Source: Psychrobacillus faecigallinarum (lineage in GTDB: Bacteria; Bacillota; Bacilli; Bacillales_A; Planococcaceae). Taken from it: a DNA stretch of 64,000 bases. The position numbers and the translations under genes were made by a program. Positions within the stretch are counted from its first letter, which is position 1, and each line of letters begins with the position of its first letter. This document shows, piece after piece, positions 1-8,692 of this stretch. Where the stretch lies: NCBI RefSeq assembly GCF_014836595.1, contig NZ_JACSQO010000005.1, forward strand, positions 62,001-126,000. The letters run 5' to 3'. The notes below the pieces were generated by a model that did no database searches, was not told where the DNA came from, and saw only the letters and a program-made list of their open reading frames with translations.

Positions 1-681
1 ATAATTCAGTAAAAGAATTAAAGTGAAAAGCAAGGCAGTAATGAAAACCAAATAATAGACAAATTGCCACCAATCAGTTGTAACAAGCACAAGAACTAGG
101 AAACCAAAACTTAAAATAGCAAGACCAATAATGGAATTCATCGATTTTTTGCTACCATAAAATTCTTCAAGAATTTTATTTTTATTCCTAATTTTTTTAT
201 AGCGCCTATTTTCTTTATTATCCAAAAACTCTTCAATTCCATCAGACTCTACTAACAAGGAATTATTACTACTCAACTTTATTATTCGATAAACCGGTAC
301 ACCTTCATCATTTACAATGTGATAATCGTACCTAAAAGATAGTAGATTAGCAACAAATCTAATTAACTTTTCAGCTATAAAGGTAGCTACAATAAAAATA
401 ATAAAGAAAAATGCTAACATACCGTAAATCAAATTTCCTTTTATCTCTTCAAACTGATCAGAAAGAACAAGCATTATAAACATAGCTGCAACAAAAGTTA
501 TACTTAAAAAAACGTACTTAGTAAGTGTTATTTGAAACTTTTTAATGTTGCTTAATCGTATTTTTTCTAATTCTGTTATTCCCCAATTATCTATCGTTAA
601 TTTTATTACATAAACTATAATCGGAACAAAAGTAATTAAATAAGCTACTGAACTTTCTGGTAAATCCTTTAATATAATCAA
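1..681 (-). CDS. multi-pass membrane protein, probable phage cargo, cut by left edge
   Basis: The frame stays open for 227 codons from the left edge of the window to a TTG start at 681. That start follows a strong purine-rich ribosome site (GAGGAAGGGGGGGAGA). Five hydrophobic segments are visible at about residues 11-29, 56-74, 84-105, 182-200 and 207-225, with a charged cytoplasmic-type stretch at 115-180. I do not recognise a family. It sits downstream of xkdX, where PBSX-type phages normally turn to holin and lysin, so it is probably an inserted cargo (moron) gene with its own expression signals. The C-terminus lies outside the window. Confidence 0.75.
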   Translation of the reverse strand, partial: MIILKDLPESSVAYLITFVPIIVYVIKLTIDNWGITELEKIRLSNIKKFQITLTKYVFLSITFVAAMFIMLVLSDQFEEIKGNLIYGMLAFFFIIFIVATFIAEKLIRFVANLLSFRYDYHIVNDEGVPVYRIIKLSSNNSLLVESDGIEEFLDNKENRRYKKIRNKNKILEEFYGSKKSMNSIIGLAILSFGFLVLVLVTTDWWQFVYYLVFITALLFTLILLLNY

Positions 682-707
682 CCTATCTCCCCCCCTTCCT
701 CTACACA

Positions 708-719
708 ATTCGACAAAAA
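708..719 (-). promoter_or_regulatory. TTTTTGTCGAAT element upstream of the membrane gene
   Basis: The minus strand reads TTTTTGTCGAAT, 27 nt upstream of the TTG start at 681. The core TGTCGAA matches the Spo0A box consensus (TGNCGAA). The same element lies 25 nt upstream of the DUF4062 gene at 21678. Regulation by Spo0A is only a guess. Confidence 0.3.
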
Positions 720-766
720 GAATAAAATTTCCTTTGATAAGCTTTTGATAGAATAATAGAACTAGC

Positions 767-922
767 TTATGCCACTTTTAATTGAGTTGTTAATTCCTCA
801 TATTGATTCTGGTTAATTCGATCCCCGACTAAGAAAATATCTAATTTTTGTTGCATATCCTCTTTTGAAACATAAGATTGACGTTCAATTTGTGATTTGC
901 ATGCTCTATAAGTTAAGTTCAT
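767..922 (-). CDS. xkdX: XkdX family phage protein
   Basis: This is a 51-aa reading frame starting MNLTYRACK. It shows the XkdX pattern: a Y-A-C-K motif, a central KEDMQQKLDIFL block and an R-I-x-x-x-x-Y-E-E-L end. The size is normal for the family. XkdX proteins sit at the end of the tail operon in PBSX-like and many siphovirus genomes, just before the lysis genes, and their function is not established. This copy follows the tail fibre and the 72-aa protein at 944-1162. The start is ATG at 922. Confidence 0.85.
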   Translation of the reverse strand: MNLTYRACKSQIERQSYVSKEDMQQKLDIFLVGDRINQNQYEELTTQLKVA

Positions 923-943
923 TTTACATTCTCCATTCTATTT

Positions 944-1162
944 TTATAATCCTAGTTCAATCATTGTTACGCGGTAATCTACTTCAATAACATAGTCTGT
1001 TAAAATTTCAGTTTCAGAAGGTGGTTGTGGTTCAATTTGGGCTTGTGGGTTTTCGTCATACCATTTTTTTTTGCGTTCTATCGTATGAACCTCGGGTAAA
1101 CCAAATTCATTTATCCTTTTCTTATACTTGCCATACTCATCTTCAAAGTATTCCCATTTCAT
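944..1162 (-). CDS. hypothetical tail-operon protein
   Basis: This 72-aa acidic protein begins MKWEYFEDEYGKYKK and has a proline-rich middle (PQAQIEPQPP). Its start overlaps the end of the tail-fibre gene by 4 nt, so it is translationally coupled to it. Short proteins of this kind between tail fibre and XkdX are common in Firmicute prophages and may be fibre accessory or chaperone proteins. I see no catalytic motif and assign no function. Confidence 0.75.
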   Translation of the reverse strand: MKWEYFEDEYGKYKKRINEFGLPEVHTIERKKKWYDENPQAQIEPQPPSETEILTDYVIEVDYRVTMIELGL

Positions 1163-2112
1163 TTTCTAACCCCCTTAATGATGAACTTTCCTCCAACCAT
1201 TTGACCGTTCCCAATAGTTAATGTTAATGAAGGAAGTCTGTAACGACTAGGCCTAGCAACAGTTTGAGTGAAACCAGGGCTAGTGTTAGTCGAACTGGTA
1301 TAGGCCATAGTAAAACCTTGCGTGTTTAGGTGTTCACTGTTATCTATAAAACACTTAATAAGCCCTTTACCTCCATTTGCAATGTTATTAAATCCGAGTC
1401 TATAATCAGAATTAATTTGACCATTATATAAAGAACTACCTGTAATTAGAGTAACCATAAAGTCGTTATATGTTAGTTCTCCAAACGAAAAGGAAATAAT
1501 CGCTGTATTAGTATGATTATGTTCTATATCCATACAAAAAACTTCTAAATATCTGTAATTTTCCAGTCCCTCCGTTTTCACACTTGCAGCAGGATTGGTC
1601 GAAAAATCTATTTCAGTAATCGTTTCTATTGCGCCAGGTATCATACTTGGTAAAGGTTTCCCATCTGGACCTAACCCCATATATCCGTTAGGTTCGTTTT
1701 TAGGCACTAAGGAAGGTATTGCTTCTGCCAATCTTAAAGGAGTCATATATTTATTGTTTACTGTTCCTGCTTTTGCCTCTGCGACGGTTGCTACACCATA
1801 GTTTTGTACATCGGACAATCCTACTTGTGATTTTGTGACACCATGTGGATTCGTTTTATCGGCCAAGTGCGTCGTAAGGCCTTCTTTAACCACTTTTAGA
1901 TCTTCCTTTGTAGCTACTCCAGATAAGTCCATCTCATCTTTGTGAACAGCGTACTCTTGAAGCTCTTTCAATGCTTCATATGCTTTATTTTGTAGATAAT
2001 TAAAATATTCATCAGGCGGCTTAATGCCTGCCTTCCAACCGTTTTCTCTAAGTGAAGTTGGTGGCTCTATTCCTGGTGCTTCCCAATGAGGAAGTGGTTT
2101 TGTAAATGGCAT
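1159..2112 (-). CDS. phage tail fibre protein
   Basis: This 317-aa protein has a particle-binding N-terminal segment (MPFTKPLPHWEAPG). It then carries a phage tail-collar type motif NPHGVTKSQVGL near residue 90 and a T-V-N-N-K-Y-M-T-P-L-R-L-A-E-A motif near 115. Both motifs are typical of tail fibres that recognise host surfaces. The C-terminal half (about 150-317) is beta-rich and unlike anything I can name, as expected for a variable receptor-binding head. It directly follows the baseplate genes. Confidence 0.85.
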   Translation of the reverse strand: MPFTKPLPHWEAPGIEPPTSLRENGWKAGIKPPDEYFNYLQNKAYEALKELQEYAVHKDEMDLSGVATKEDLKVVKEGLTTHLADKTNPHGVTKSQVGLSDVQNYGVATVAEAKAGTVNNKYMTPLRLAEAIPSLVPKNEPNGYMGLGPDGKPLPSMIPGAIETITEIDFSTNPAASVKTEGLENYRYLEVFCMDIEHNHTNTAIISFSFGELTYNDFMVTLITGSSLYNGQINSDYRLGFNNIANGGKGLIKCFIDNSEHLNTQGFTMAYTSSTNTSPGFTQTVARPSRYRLPSLTLTIGNGQMVGGKFIIKGVRK

Positions 2113-2124
2113 TATATTCCCTCC

Positions 2125-2763
2125 TTAAATCGGTAGTTCTTGATCAGTTGAAGGAATAAAAACAGCGCCGAAATATCCTCCAATTGTCCCTTCTATGTTG
2201 CCGAAACCTTTTAGATTATCGACCTCCATTGCTGTTGTTCCGAATTCAAATGTACCTGCCAGTTCAATGACTCCTACCTTTACTCCGGCTGCAACGGTCC
2301 TTTGAATAATTCGAATAAAGTTAAGAGGATCTAAGCCAGCCTCATTAATTTTAGTGAGTGGCAACTCAATTAGCTTTATTGCAGCAGGTTCTGGACCATC
2401 AATATCATTCCATTTTTCCACTATCTTAATTGTGGATGGGTCTGTGGATAACGCGATGGATATAACCTGAATAATGGTATTAATAGAGCCATCCGAAAGG
2501 TTTCTAGCAATCTTGGATTTCAATAAAATACGATAGACTTCATCAGTAGCCTTTCCTCGGGACTGACTTACATTTTCACCAATTAAATCAAGCGCCTTTC
2601 CTCTTGCCTTGTCTATATCTCGCCATTCTAATATCGTTTTATTCGTTCGTTGAAGCTCCATTAATTCATCCGAAAAAATACTAATTAATTTGGAAAGGTT
2701 AGAGCTTGGACCTTTGGCAAAGTAATCAACAAAACGGCTCATAATCAACTTTGTATTAAACAA
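2125..2763 (-). CDS. tail protein at the XkdU/gpI position
   Basis: This 212-aa protein follows the gpJ-like baseplate wedge and overlaps it by 8 nt. That is the place of PBSX XkdU or P2 gpI, which links the baseplate wedge to the tail fibre. The N-terminal half has the region RGKALDLIGENVSQSRGKATDEVYR, typical of baseplate gpI-like proteins (paraphrased by its key residues D-L-I-G-E and D-E-x-Y-R). The start is TTG at 2763 behind GAGGTGACGG. An internal ATG at residue 8 is an alternative. Confidence 0.75.
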   Translation of the reverse strand: MFNTKLIMSRFVDYFAKGPSSNLSKLISIFSDELMELQRTNKTILEWRDIDKARGKALDLIGENVSQSRGKATDEVYRILLKSKIARNLSDGSINTIIQVISIALSTDPSTIKIVEKWNDIDGPEPAAIKLIELPLTKINEAGLDPLNFIRIIQRTVAAGVKVGVIELAGTFEFGTTAMEVDNLKGFGNIEGTIGGYFGAVFIPSTDQELPI

Positions 2764-3940
2764 TCACCGTCACCTCAATGTTGTTAGCATCTAATTGAGC
2801 TACCTCTTGTAAACCAATAAATATATTAGAATCGCTATAGTCAATCCCATCCGTGGATAACTGTATGGATACATCTTCTATACCAGGTACTTGAAAGGTA
2901 CGCGCAATTAAACGAGATTCAATCACGTCTTCTCCCATATTTAGACCTGCATAGATAGTTGAATCTACATCAGAACCTCCAATGTATCTAATCAACATAG
3001 ACTTAACTTGTTCGATACCATTACTCGGAAATGAGGTGTTCGTGTTGATCGTTGCTTTAATGTAAATAGGTATTTCAATTGCACGGGTAAACCCTACTTG
3101 TTGTGGATTCCCACTATCGTCAATAACATCTACATAGGTAGTTCCATATGGTTGAATACCTCCAGCTTTTTTCTCAAATATTGCTGCAGCTATTTCTTGA
3201 TCGGTACCTCCAAGGACAAACGCCTGAAAAGCCCTCATGGGAGTTCCATATTCATCGGGAACATCTCCAAAGTTCTCTTTCACTGTTGCAGCGCGAATAG
3301 AGGGAATCTTTAATAAGTTAGTTCTGATAGCATTAGTAGTTGCTGATCCAATTCCCTCTACTGTAATAGATGCTCTCTCACGAGCCTCTAAATCTGTTTC
3401 TTTTTCACGTCCGCCTTTTGTTTCAGTGATATTTGTTACACTTAATACATCTGCATCTGGATTTACTATTTCTGTAATGGTGTTAGCTGCAGTGTTACCA
3501 GCAGTTCCTAACTCCAAAGCTTTGATTTCAACTATTCCCTTACCTAAAGGACTTAGAATTAAATCCTCTGTAGTTTCAAAGAATATGTCCGTATTTTTTT
3601 TAGAAACTAAAAAACCAGCACTCACCAAATAATTAGGTGTGCCGGTTATTTCTAAAGCTCCAAACGAATATTGATCTAAATTCCTTGTTATCCCTGCGTA
3701 GGGTAGAAGCATATCTAATTGTGCTCCTTCTGCAGTTTTTCGATAAGCCGAGTAGTAAACATTTTCATTGTCTTGCCATGCCAAGGAAAGAAACCATGCC
3801 ATGATTCTTAACAATATGCCCAATACTGACCGTTCAGAAACATTAGCATTTTCACCAAATACTTGCTTTGCTTTAGCTGACATGTCTGATAGTAAATCAT
3901 CAAACGTCTTTCTTTTATATCCACTGGAATTAAGCGCCAC
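2756..3940 (-). CDS. xkdT: baseplate J-like protein (XkdT)
   Basis: This 394-aa protein is the baseplate wedge component equivalent to P2 gpJ and T4 gp6. The family pattern is visible: the N-terminal G-x-x-x-D-x-L-L-P-x-x-G-I-x-R block near residues 75-85, the tandem small beta domain, and the T-K-G-G-R-E-x-E-x-D segment near 175-185 that precedes the conserved baseplate_J region. Length fits. The gene is overlapped by its neighbours on both sides (10 nt with XkdS, 8 nt with the XkdU-like gene), so it sits in the middle of a tightly coupled baseplate operon. Confidence 0.9.
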   Translation of the reverse strand: MALNSSGYKRKTFDDLLSDMSAKAKQVFGENANVSERSVLGILLRIMAWFLSLAWQDNENVYYSAYRKTAEGAQLDMLLPYAGITRNLDQYSFGALEITGTPNYLVSAGFLVSKKNTDIFFETTEDLILSPLGKGIVEIKALELGTAGNTAANTITEIVNPDADVLSVTNITETKGGREKETDLEARERASITVEGIGSATTNAIRTNLLKIPSIRAATVKENFGDVPDEYGTPMRAFQAFVLGGTDQEIAAAIFEKKAGGIQPYGTTYVDVIDDSGNPQQVGFTRAIEIPIYIKATINTNTSFPSNGIEQVKSMLIRYIGGSDVDSTIYAGLNMGEDVIESRLIARTFQVPGIEDVSIQLSTDGIDYSDSNIFIGLQEVAQLDANNIEVTVIV

Positions 3941-4289
3941 CTAATACCATCTCCTCATTCAGCGTCTGGCCATCTATTAATTGAACATCATATTTTACAT
4001 TCAGCTTTCTCAGCTTGCGATCTTGTATAATTTGTACGTCATTAATTAGCTCTACTCTATCCTCTTGACCAATTACTCGAATGATTTCTGACCTTATTTC
4101 TTCATCCGTTGGCTTTTCAAGAAGCTTCATAAAATCTAGTCCTAAATCTGGGTTTAAAAACCACTCTTTTAAGTTGGTAGACAAGGAGATAGTTAATACT
4201 TGCTTTACCTCTAGAACACCTTCTATAAGCTTAAAATCACCATTCTCGAGAAGTAAATCTCCATCATCTGTTAATGCCAATGTTTTCAT
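3930..4289 (-). CDS. xkdS: DUF2634 / gp25-like baseplate protein (XkdS)
   Basis: This 119-aa protein has the family signature M-K-T-L-A-L-T-D-x-G-D-L at its start and L-S-T-N-L-K-E-W-F-L-N-P-x-L-G-L-D in the middle. It corresponds to PBSX XkdS and T4 gp25/P2 gpW, a baseplate wedge lysozyme-fold protein that has usually lost enzymatic activity. It is coupled to XkdT. Confidence 0.87.
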   Translation of the reverse strand: MKTLALTDDGDLLLENGDFKLIEGVLEVKQVLTISLSTNLKEWFLNPDLGLDFMKLLEKPTDEEIRSEIIRVIGQEDRVELINDVQIIQDRKLRKLNVKYDVQLIDGQTLNEEMVLGGA

Positions 4290-4301
4290 TTACTCACCTC
4301 T

Positions 4302-4769
4302 CTATAACAAACCAACAATAATAGCATCATGAATATCAAACAATCTTGAAGCACCAGGGTATACAAGCTTTCCTTCTGCAGCATCGTCAATACTTCGTTG
4401 AGCAAAGACAACTAGCACCACGTCACCACTCTTTAGAACCGGAACATTCTCCACTTCTTCCTCAAACTTTAATTTCGTGTGAATATGCTTGCCATCTCCA
4501 CCACTATGCCCCCCATGTTCTCCTTCAGGAATGGTTACTTTGATTTCTTGGCCGTTATTTATTTTCACTCGCTCAAACAGTACAGGCACATCTTCCAAAA
4601 CGGAAAGCTTTTCAGGAGAGCGATTTACTTCTTTGACCATAAATAACGGCTGAATCTTAGCGGTACGGCTCCCTTCATTGTATGAAAGCACCTCACATGG
4701 CATACAGGTATTGATAGAGAGAAGTATTTGATTCTTGAAATTAGAATAAAACTCAGAGGAATTACTCAT
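4302..4769 (-). CDS. xkdR: DUF2577 phage protein (XkdR)
   Basis: This is a 155-aa baseplate-spike type protein. The motif G-D-V-V-L-V-V-F-A-x-R-S-I-D near residues 113-128 and the histidine/glycine-rich G-E-H-G-G-H-S-G-G-D-G stretch near 82-92 are characteristic of the DUF2577/XkdR family. The His-Gly stretch suggests a metal-binding spike tip or linker. It overlaps the upstream hub gene by 4 nt. Confidence 0.83.
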   Translation of the reverse strand: MSNSSEFYSNFKNQILLSINTCMPCEVLSYNEGSRTAKIQPLFMVKEVNRSPEKLSVLEDVPVLFERVKINNGQEIKVTIPEGEHGGHSGGDGKHIHTKLKFEEEVENVPVLKSGDVVLVVFAQRSIDDAAEGKLVYPGASRLFDIHDAIIVGLL

Positions 4770-5572
4770 GCAATCACCTCTACTTCTGTGTAATAAGCGT
4801 CTCCTCGTCTATAATGCTTACCTTTGCGGACTCTGTATTTCCCTTTAACAAAAACAGACTGCAGTTCAATAATAGAAGCCGTATTCATCCGATATTGAAG
4901 CAATGATTTCACTTTATAACCTTTTACCACCTTGCCATCCTTTTCTTCCTCGAAATATTCAGGTGAACCAATCAACCCAGTGTCAGAGTTAAGGATAAAT
5001 TGAGTGTTATCTCCCTCTTTGATTGAGCGAATATAAACATTGGAACGACTGATATAGAAGCTTGCTTCACAATCTTTTGCAATCTTCTTCATCGCATCCA
5101 CGATGGGCCCGTTAACCGAGAATCCTTTTTTATAGACAACATTCTTAGGTAACTTGATAACAGCTATTTTCAAACCGAGGACCTTAGAGAGCTCTTTTAA
5201 TAGTTGTTCACCTTTAATTCCTTTTTTGAAAGACTTTTTTAATGTCTTCTTATTATCAATTGGCTGGCTATCTATAACAGATACCCTCGTAGCCCTGTCA
5301 GCACCGCCCTTTTCAGATGCCACCTTTGAAATGAAGCCAGAAAGTATGACTCCCTTATCCTCTTTATATCCAGCATTCATGGTAACCTGAACACCTTTTT
5401 TAAGTTTACTAAGTGTTGTATCTGAAAGGTTGTATACAAGAATTTCGCTTACATTAGGGTCTGGATCATCATCGAATGGTATTTCAAATTCTATTTCTAA
5501 TGATTCACTAGACATCTTCAAATCACCTGTAATAATCTCGGTGATACGTCCAAATTGAACAGTACTCATCAA
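4766..5572 (-). CDS. xkdQ: tail hub protein, late-control-D-like (XkdQ)
   Basis: This 268-aa protein is at the XkdQ position. It begins with the pattern F-G-R-I-T-E-I-I-T-G followed by a domain with F-D-D-D-P-D-P-N, as in phage late control D/T4 gp27-like hub proteins. These form the central trimeric hub that joins tube and baseplate. The length (about 270-330 aa in relatives) is at the short end. The gene overlaps both neighbours by 4 nt. Confidence 0.83.
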   Translation of the reverse strand: MMSTVQFGRITEIITGDLKMSSESLEIEFEIPFDDDPDPNVSEILVYNLSDTTLSKLKKGVQVTMNAGYKEDKGVILSGFISKVASEKGGADRATRVSVIDSQPIDNKKTLKKSFKKGIKGEQLLKELSKVLGLKIAVIKLPKNVVYKKGFSVNGPIVDAMKKIAKDCEASFYISRSNVYIRSIKEGDNTQFILNSDTGLIGSPEYFEEEKDGKVVKGYKVKSLLQYRMNTASIIELQSVFVKGKYRVRKGKHYRRGDAYYTEVEVIA

Positions 5573-5883
5573 TCATTCACCAGCCTTAAGAACACTGTCT
5601 CGTTCAAATTTTCAAAGGTTACTCGATTCTCCAAACCAGATTCGTCAATCGGTATAATGGTAGGACCAGGAAAGCGAGAATCATATACTTCTGAAAATAA
5701 TGGCACACCATAGGTTAATTTTTCCCCACAAACCAATACCTCACCATCTTTATATAAATCGATTGTGAAAAAATCATGTACTAAATTATAATGGATCTCG
5801 AGTTCAAACAATTCTGCCCCTAGTTCAATTTCAAAACGATAAGGAATAAGCTCTTTTTCAATTTCTATATACTCAAAGTTCAT
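5569..5883 (-). CDS. baseplate plug-like protein (DUF6983 type)
   Basis: This 104-aa protein has the pattern I-E-K-E-L-I-P-Y-R-F-E-I-E-L near the start and Y-G-V-P-L-F in the middle. I associate both with the baseplate plug proteins of Firmicute myophage-like particles. It lies between the LysM protein and the hub and overlaps the hub gene by 4 nt. The assignment rests on pattern and position, not on a search. Confidence 0.68.
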   Translation of the reverse strand: MNFEYIEIEKELIPYRFEIELGAELFELEIHYNLVHDFFTIDLYKDGEVLVCGEKLTYGVPLFSEVYDSRFPGPTIIPIDESGLENRVTFENLNETVFLRLVND

Positions 5884-5889
5884 TCCTCA

Positions 5890-6471
5890 TCACCCCACTT
5901 TTATTTTTGCTCCGATTGGAATCTGCTTAGCTGGATACTTGTTATTCTTCTGTACATCTTGCCATTTGGCGCCATATTTTTCAGCGATATCGTAGTAAGT
6001 GTCCCCTTTTTTGGCTACATGGTAGACTGGAGACTTCTTTTTATTCGCTGTCTGCTTACGACCAACTGAAGAAACCTTTGCAACTGCAGCTTTTGTTTTC
6101 TTTGGTAATGAAACATAGGAAGGAGATGCAAACCGAACTTCTTTCAATGTCATACTGAAATTAAATCCGTTCATTATTTTTGAATCGGCATCATGAGAAA
6201 AGGCCGCAATCATCATATTGTGATAGATTCTGCGACCTTCATAGATTACAGTGGTACCTTTTGTTTCTATAGTAGATAGTCTACCTAGAAGTGTTTCTAG
6301 TGCTGTATTATCTGGTCTTATCAACTTTCCACTGATAGAAAGAACGACTGGTTTTCGGTCAACATAATCAGTAAGGTTAATTCCCTTCTCTACTGGATGA
6401 GAGGGCAAATCAACGTCATTCTGAAGACTTTCTTTTTCTACATGTATTTGTATTCCGTTTATCTTTGCCAT
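5890..6471 (-). CDS. xkdP: LysM-containing tail protein (XkdP)
   Basis: This is a 193-aa protein. The N-terminal about 120 residues form a tail-initiator domain (K-I-N-G-I-Q-I start, G-x-R-I-Y-H-N-M-M-I). Residues about 147-192 form a LysM domain (Y-H-V-A-K-K-G-D-T-Y-Y-D-I-A-E-K-Y-G). A lysine/alanine-rich linker joins the two. LysM binds peptidoglycan and in PBSX-like phages is thought to anchor or guide the tail tip during injection. It follows the tape measure gene directly. Confidence 0.87.
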   Translation of the reverse strand: MAKINGIQIHVEKESLQNDVDLPSHPVEKGINLTDYVDRKPVVLSISGKLIRPDNTALETLLGRLSTIETKGTTVIYEGRRIYHNMMIAAFSHDADSKIMNGFNFSMTLKEVRFASPSYVSLPKKTKAAVAKVSSVGRKQTANKKKSPVYHVAKKGDTYYDIAEKYGAKWQDVQKNNKYPAKQIPIGAKIKVG

Positions 6472-6473
6472 CT

Positions 6474-8498
6474 CTAACCCTCCAATATGACTGGAAATAC
6501 AGTACTTAAATCACCGTACCAACCTTCTAATTCTTCTTTAATACTTCTTGCCGTTTCTTGTGGTTTGTCAGAACCCTGAACAATAATTTGAACTGGTGCT
6601 TGTACGCTAGTATTTGTCGTACTACTTCTTATAGCCGGGGCACTGTTGTAACTTGCGCCATCAAAGTCCAAAGTTGGATCTGTGCCGTCGCCTTTTAAGA
6701 TACCTGCACTTCGTAATGCATCAGCCTCATCCGCAGGTAACACAGCCTCATCTTTATGCAAAAGTGCTGGCATTTCATCATAAGGAACTCGTCCAAGACC
6801 TACTTCAAAACCAGGTAAGCTTCCGGTAACTTTCGAAACGACACCACTTATCTTGTCACCGATATCAAAGTTCTTTATGGCTTTTCCAACTGCACCTAAT
6901 TTGTCGATTACCCATTCAACTGCATCTGCTATACCATTAAAAGCCCATGTAATTGCATCAAGTACTGGTTTCATGTAATTCCAAGTTTCAGCCAGTGTTG
7001 CAGAAGCTAAAGGTAATAGAGGAACTATTATTTCTGTTACTAAAAACTTTACAGCTCCAGAAACAACCCCAAACAAACTTCCAGCTATGCGAAGTATAGG
7101 AGATATCACGTTAAAAACAGTTTCTATTACAGACTTGGCAGTAGGCATTAAAGGGACTATCACTCCCTCAACAAATCCCATAACTATGCTAGATAGAGTG
7201 CTAAAAATATTCATAGCACCGCCTACAATGTTTCCAATGAAGCCCATGGCAACACCGATAAATTCTTGCGCTACAGGCATTAAAGGAACTATGACTCCCT
7301 CTACAAAAGAAGATACTGCTGATTTACCTGTGTTAAAGACTCCCATTACTGTCTCACCAAAAGATAAAAAAGTATCAATGATTTCTGGAGGAAGCCCTAA
7401 TTTATCAGATAAACTAAATATATCTCCCTCTTTTAACATATTAAATGTATCTAAAACTACATCCTTCAATGAGGATAATCCACTGATTCCATCTGAAACA
7501 AAAGCCATAAACGGTCCCGGGTTAATATTGGAAATTATGTCACTCATCCAAGACAATGCACCAACAGCTTGATCTAAAATAGGCGTTCCTGCTTTATCTA
7601 AAAAATCCTGCCACGCTTGTTTTAAATTTCCCATTTGGTTTTCAAAACTGTCAGATTCAACAGCAGCTTGTCCTAGAGCACCTGCAAGTTTATTTCCGTC
7701 TTCAACCATACCAATTAAAGTTAGTTGTTTCTCTGCCTCTGAAAGTTTAATAAACGATTTCCCATATAATTCATTGGCTTTTGCATTTCTTGTTGTTTCT
7801 GTTGCAGATATACCTAATGCAGCATCGTTTTCAAAATTACCTTTCAAAAATGACTGCATAGTTTCCGAAACTTCTTCGATGGATTTATCATAAAAAGCCG
7901 CACTATCGGCGGCTGCTTTAGTTGATCTTTCCGCCAAATTTAATGCTGCAGCTGTATCCACTCCTGTAGTTTTTGCAAAAGCCGCCATTTGTGTAAAACT
8001 ACCTTTTAATCGATTGGGTAACATACCTGTTTCTTCAGCAATTTTATTAAGACTGGTTGAAGAATTCTCTTCCATTCCCTCAAATACAGCATCAAACTGT
8101 GCGTTCATTGCTTGAGCACTTGCTGCCGCTTCAATAGCTCCTGTGGTAAAATCTTTTAATGCCGAACCTATTCCTAAAGCTAACAATGCTGAACCTACAC
8201 CTATGACAGCTTTCTTTAAAAAACCCATTCCCTTGTCTGCTTTTTTTACTTCTCCATCTAGCCGACTCAAGTCAGTATCATCTAAGTTTCCAACTTCACC
8301 TGTTACATCCCTAACCGATTCTTCTAGATCATCAAATTCGTTTGTTAAGTCGCCAACTTCATCTATTGCACTATCAATCGCAGAGACATCAATGCCTCTT
8401 AAAGAACTTATTACTGCATCTATTTTTCTATCAAGTGCAGCAAGGGGCCCATCTGCTATGTCCATGCCAATTTCTACGACTGCATCACGTAAGGACAT
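6474..8498 (-). CDS. tail tape measure protein
   Basis: This 674-aa protein sets tail length and probably crosses the host membrane during DNA entry. There is a coiled-coil start (residues 1-90), a glycine/alanine-rich hydrophobic helix at about 96-125, and a region around 390-500 with three repeats of the motif V-x-x-x-I-V-P-L-x-P-x-A between further hydrophobic helices. It lies between the chaperone genes and the LysM protein, the canonical site. It is short for a myovirus tape measure, so the tail should be short. Confidence 0.9.
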   Translation of the reverse strand: MSLRDAVVEIGMDIADGPLAALDRKIDAVISSLRGIDVSAIDSAIDEVGDLTNEFDDLEESVRDVTGEVGNLDDTDLSRLDGEVKKADKGMGFLKKAVIGVGSALLALGIGSALKDFTTGAIEAAASAQAMNAQFDAVFEGMEENSSTSLNKIAEETGMLPNRLKGSFTQMAAFAKTTGVDTAAALNLAERSTKAAADSAAFYDKSIEEVSETMQSFLKGNFENDAALGISATETTRNAKANELYGKSFIKLSEAEKQLTLIGMVEDGNKLAGALGQAAVESDSFENQMGNLKQAWQDFLDKAGTPILDQAVGALSWMSDIISNINPGPFMAFVSDGISGLSSLKDVVLDTFNMLKEGDIFSLSDKLGLPPEIIDTFLSFGETVMGVFNTGKSAVSSFVEGVIVPLMPVAQEFIGVAMGFIGNIVGGAMNIFSTLSSIVMGFVEGVIVPLMPTAKSVIETVFNVISPILRIAGSLFGVVSGAVKFLVTEIIVPLLPLASATLAETWNYMKPVLDAITWAFNGIADAVEWVIDKLGAVGKAIKNFDIGDKISGVVSKVTGSLPGFEVGLGRVPYDEMPALLHKDEAVLPADEADALRSAGILKGDGTDPTLDFDGASYNSAPAIRSSTTNTSVQAPVQIIVQGSDKPQETARSIKEELEGWYGDLSTVFPVILEG
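7140..7310. repeat. internal direct repeat in the tape measure gene
   Basis: A segment beginning GGCATTAAAGGGACTATCAC at about 7145 recurs at about 7278 with few changes (GGCATTAAAGGAACTATGAC). It encodes the repeated I-V-P-L-M-P peptide motif. This is tandem duplication inside the length-setting gene, and changes in copy number would alter tail length. Confidence 0.6.
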
Positions 8499-8502
8499 TC
8501 AA

Positions 8503-8692
8503 TCAACCTCCCCTCGCTTCTTTTAATCGATCTACATAGCTATCTATGGCTGCGTTAATTTCTAATAACTCATCCAGTGTCATAGTCTCAGCACGTTCAT
8601 AGCTAAGTTTCCCTTCCATAATAGGTCGCCAGAATACCCAATTCTCATCCACCGTTTGTCGATGTACATGTATTGGTTTAGCTCTCTTGAAA
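8503..8692 (-). CDS. frameshift extension of the tail assembly chaperone (gpGT-like)
   Basis: From the TTTC at 8692-8689 an overlapping +1 frame runs for 61 codons to TGA at 8503. It begins F-K-R-A-K-P and contains V-F-W-R-P-I and M-T-L-D-E-L-L-E-I-N. It has no ATG with a ribosome site at a sensible place. Its position between the chaperone gene and the tape measure is that of the T extension of phage chaperones made by programmed frameshifting. The expected fusion is 148 aa. Confidence 0.65.
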
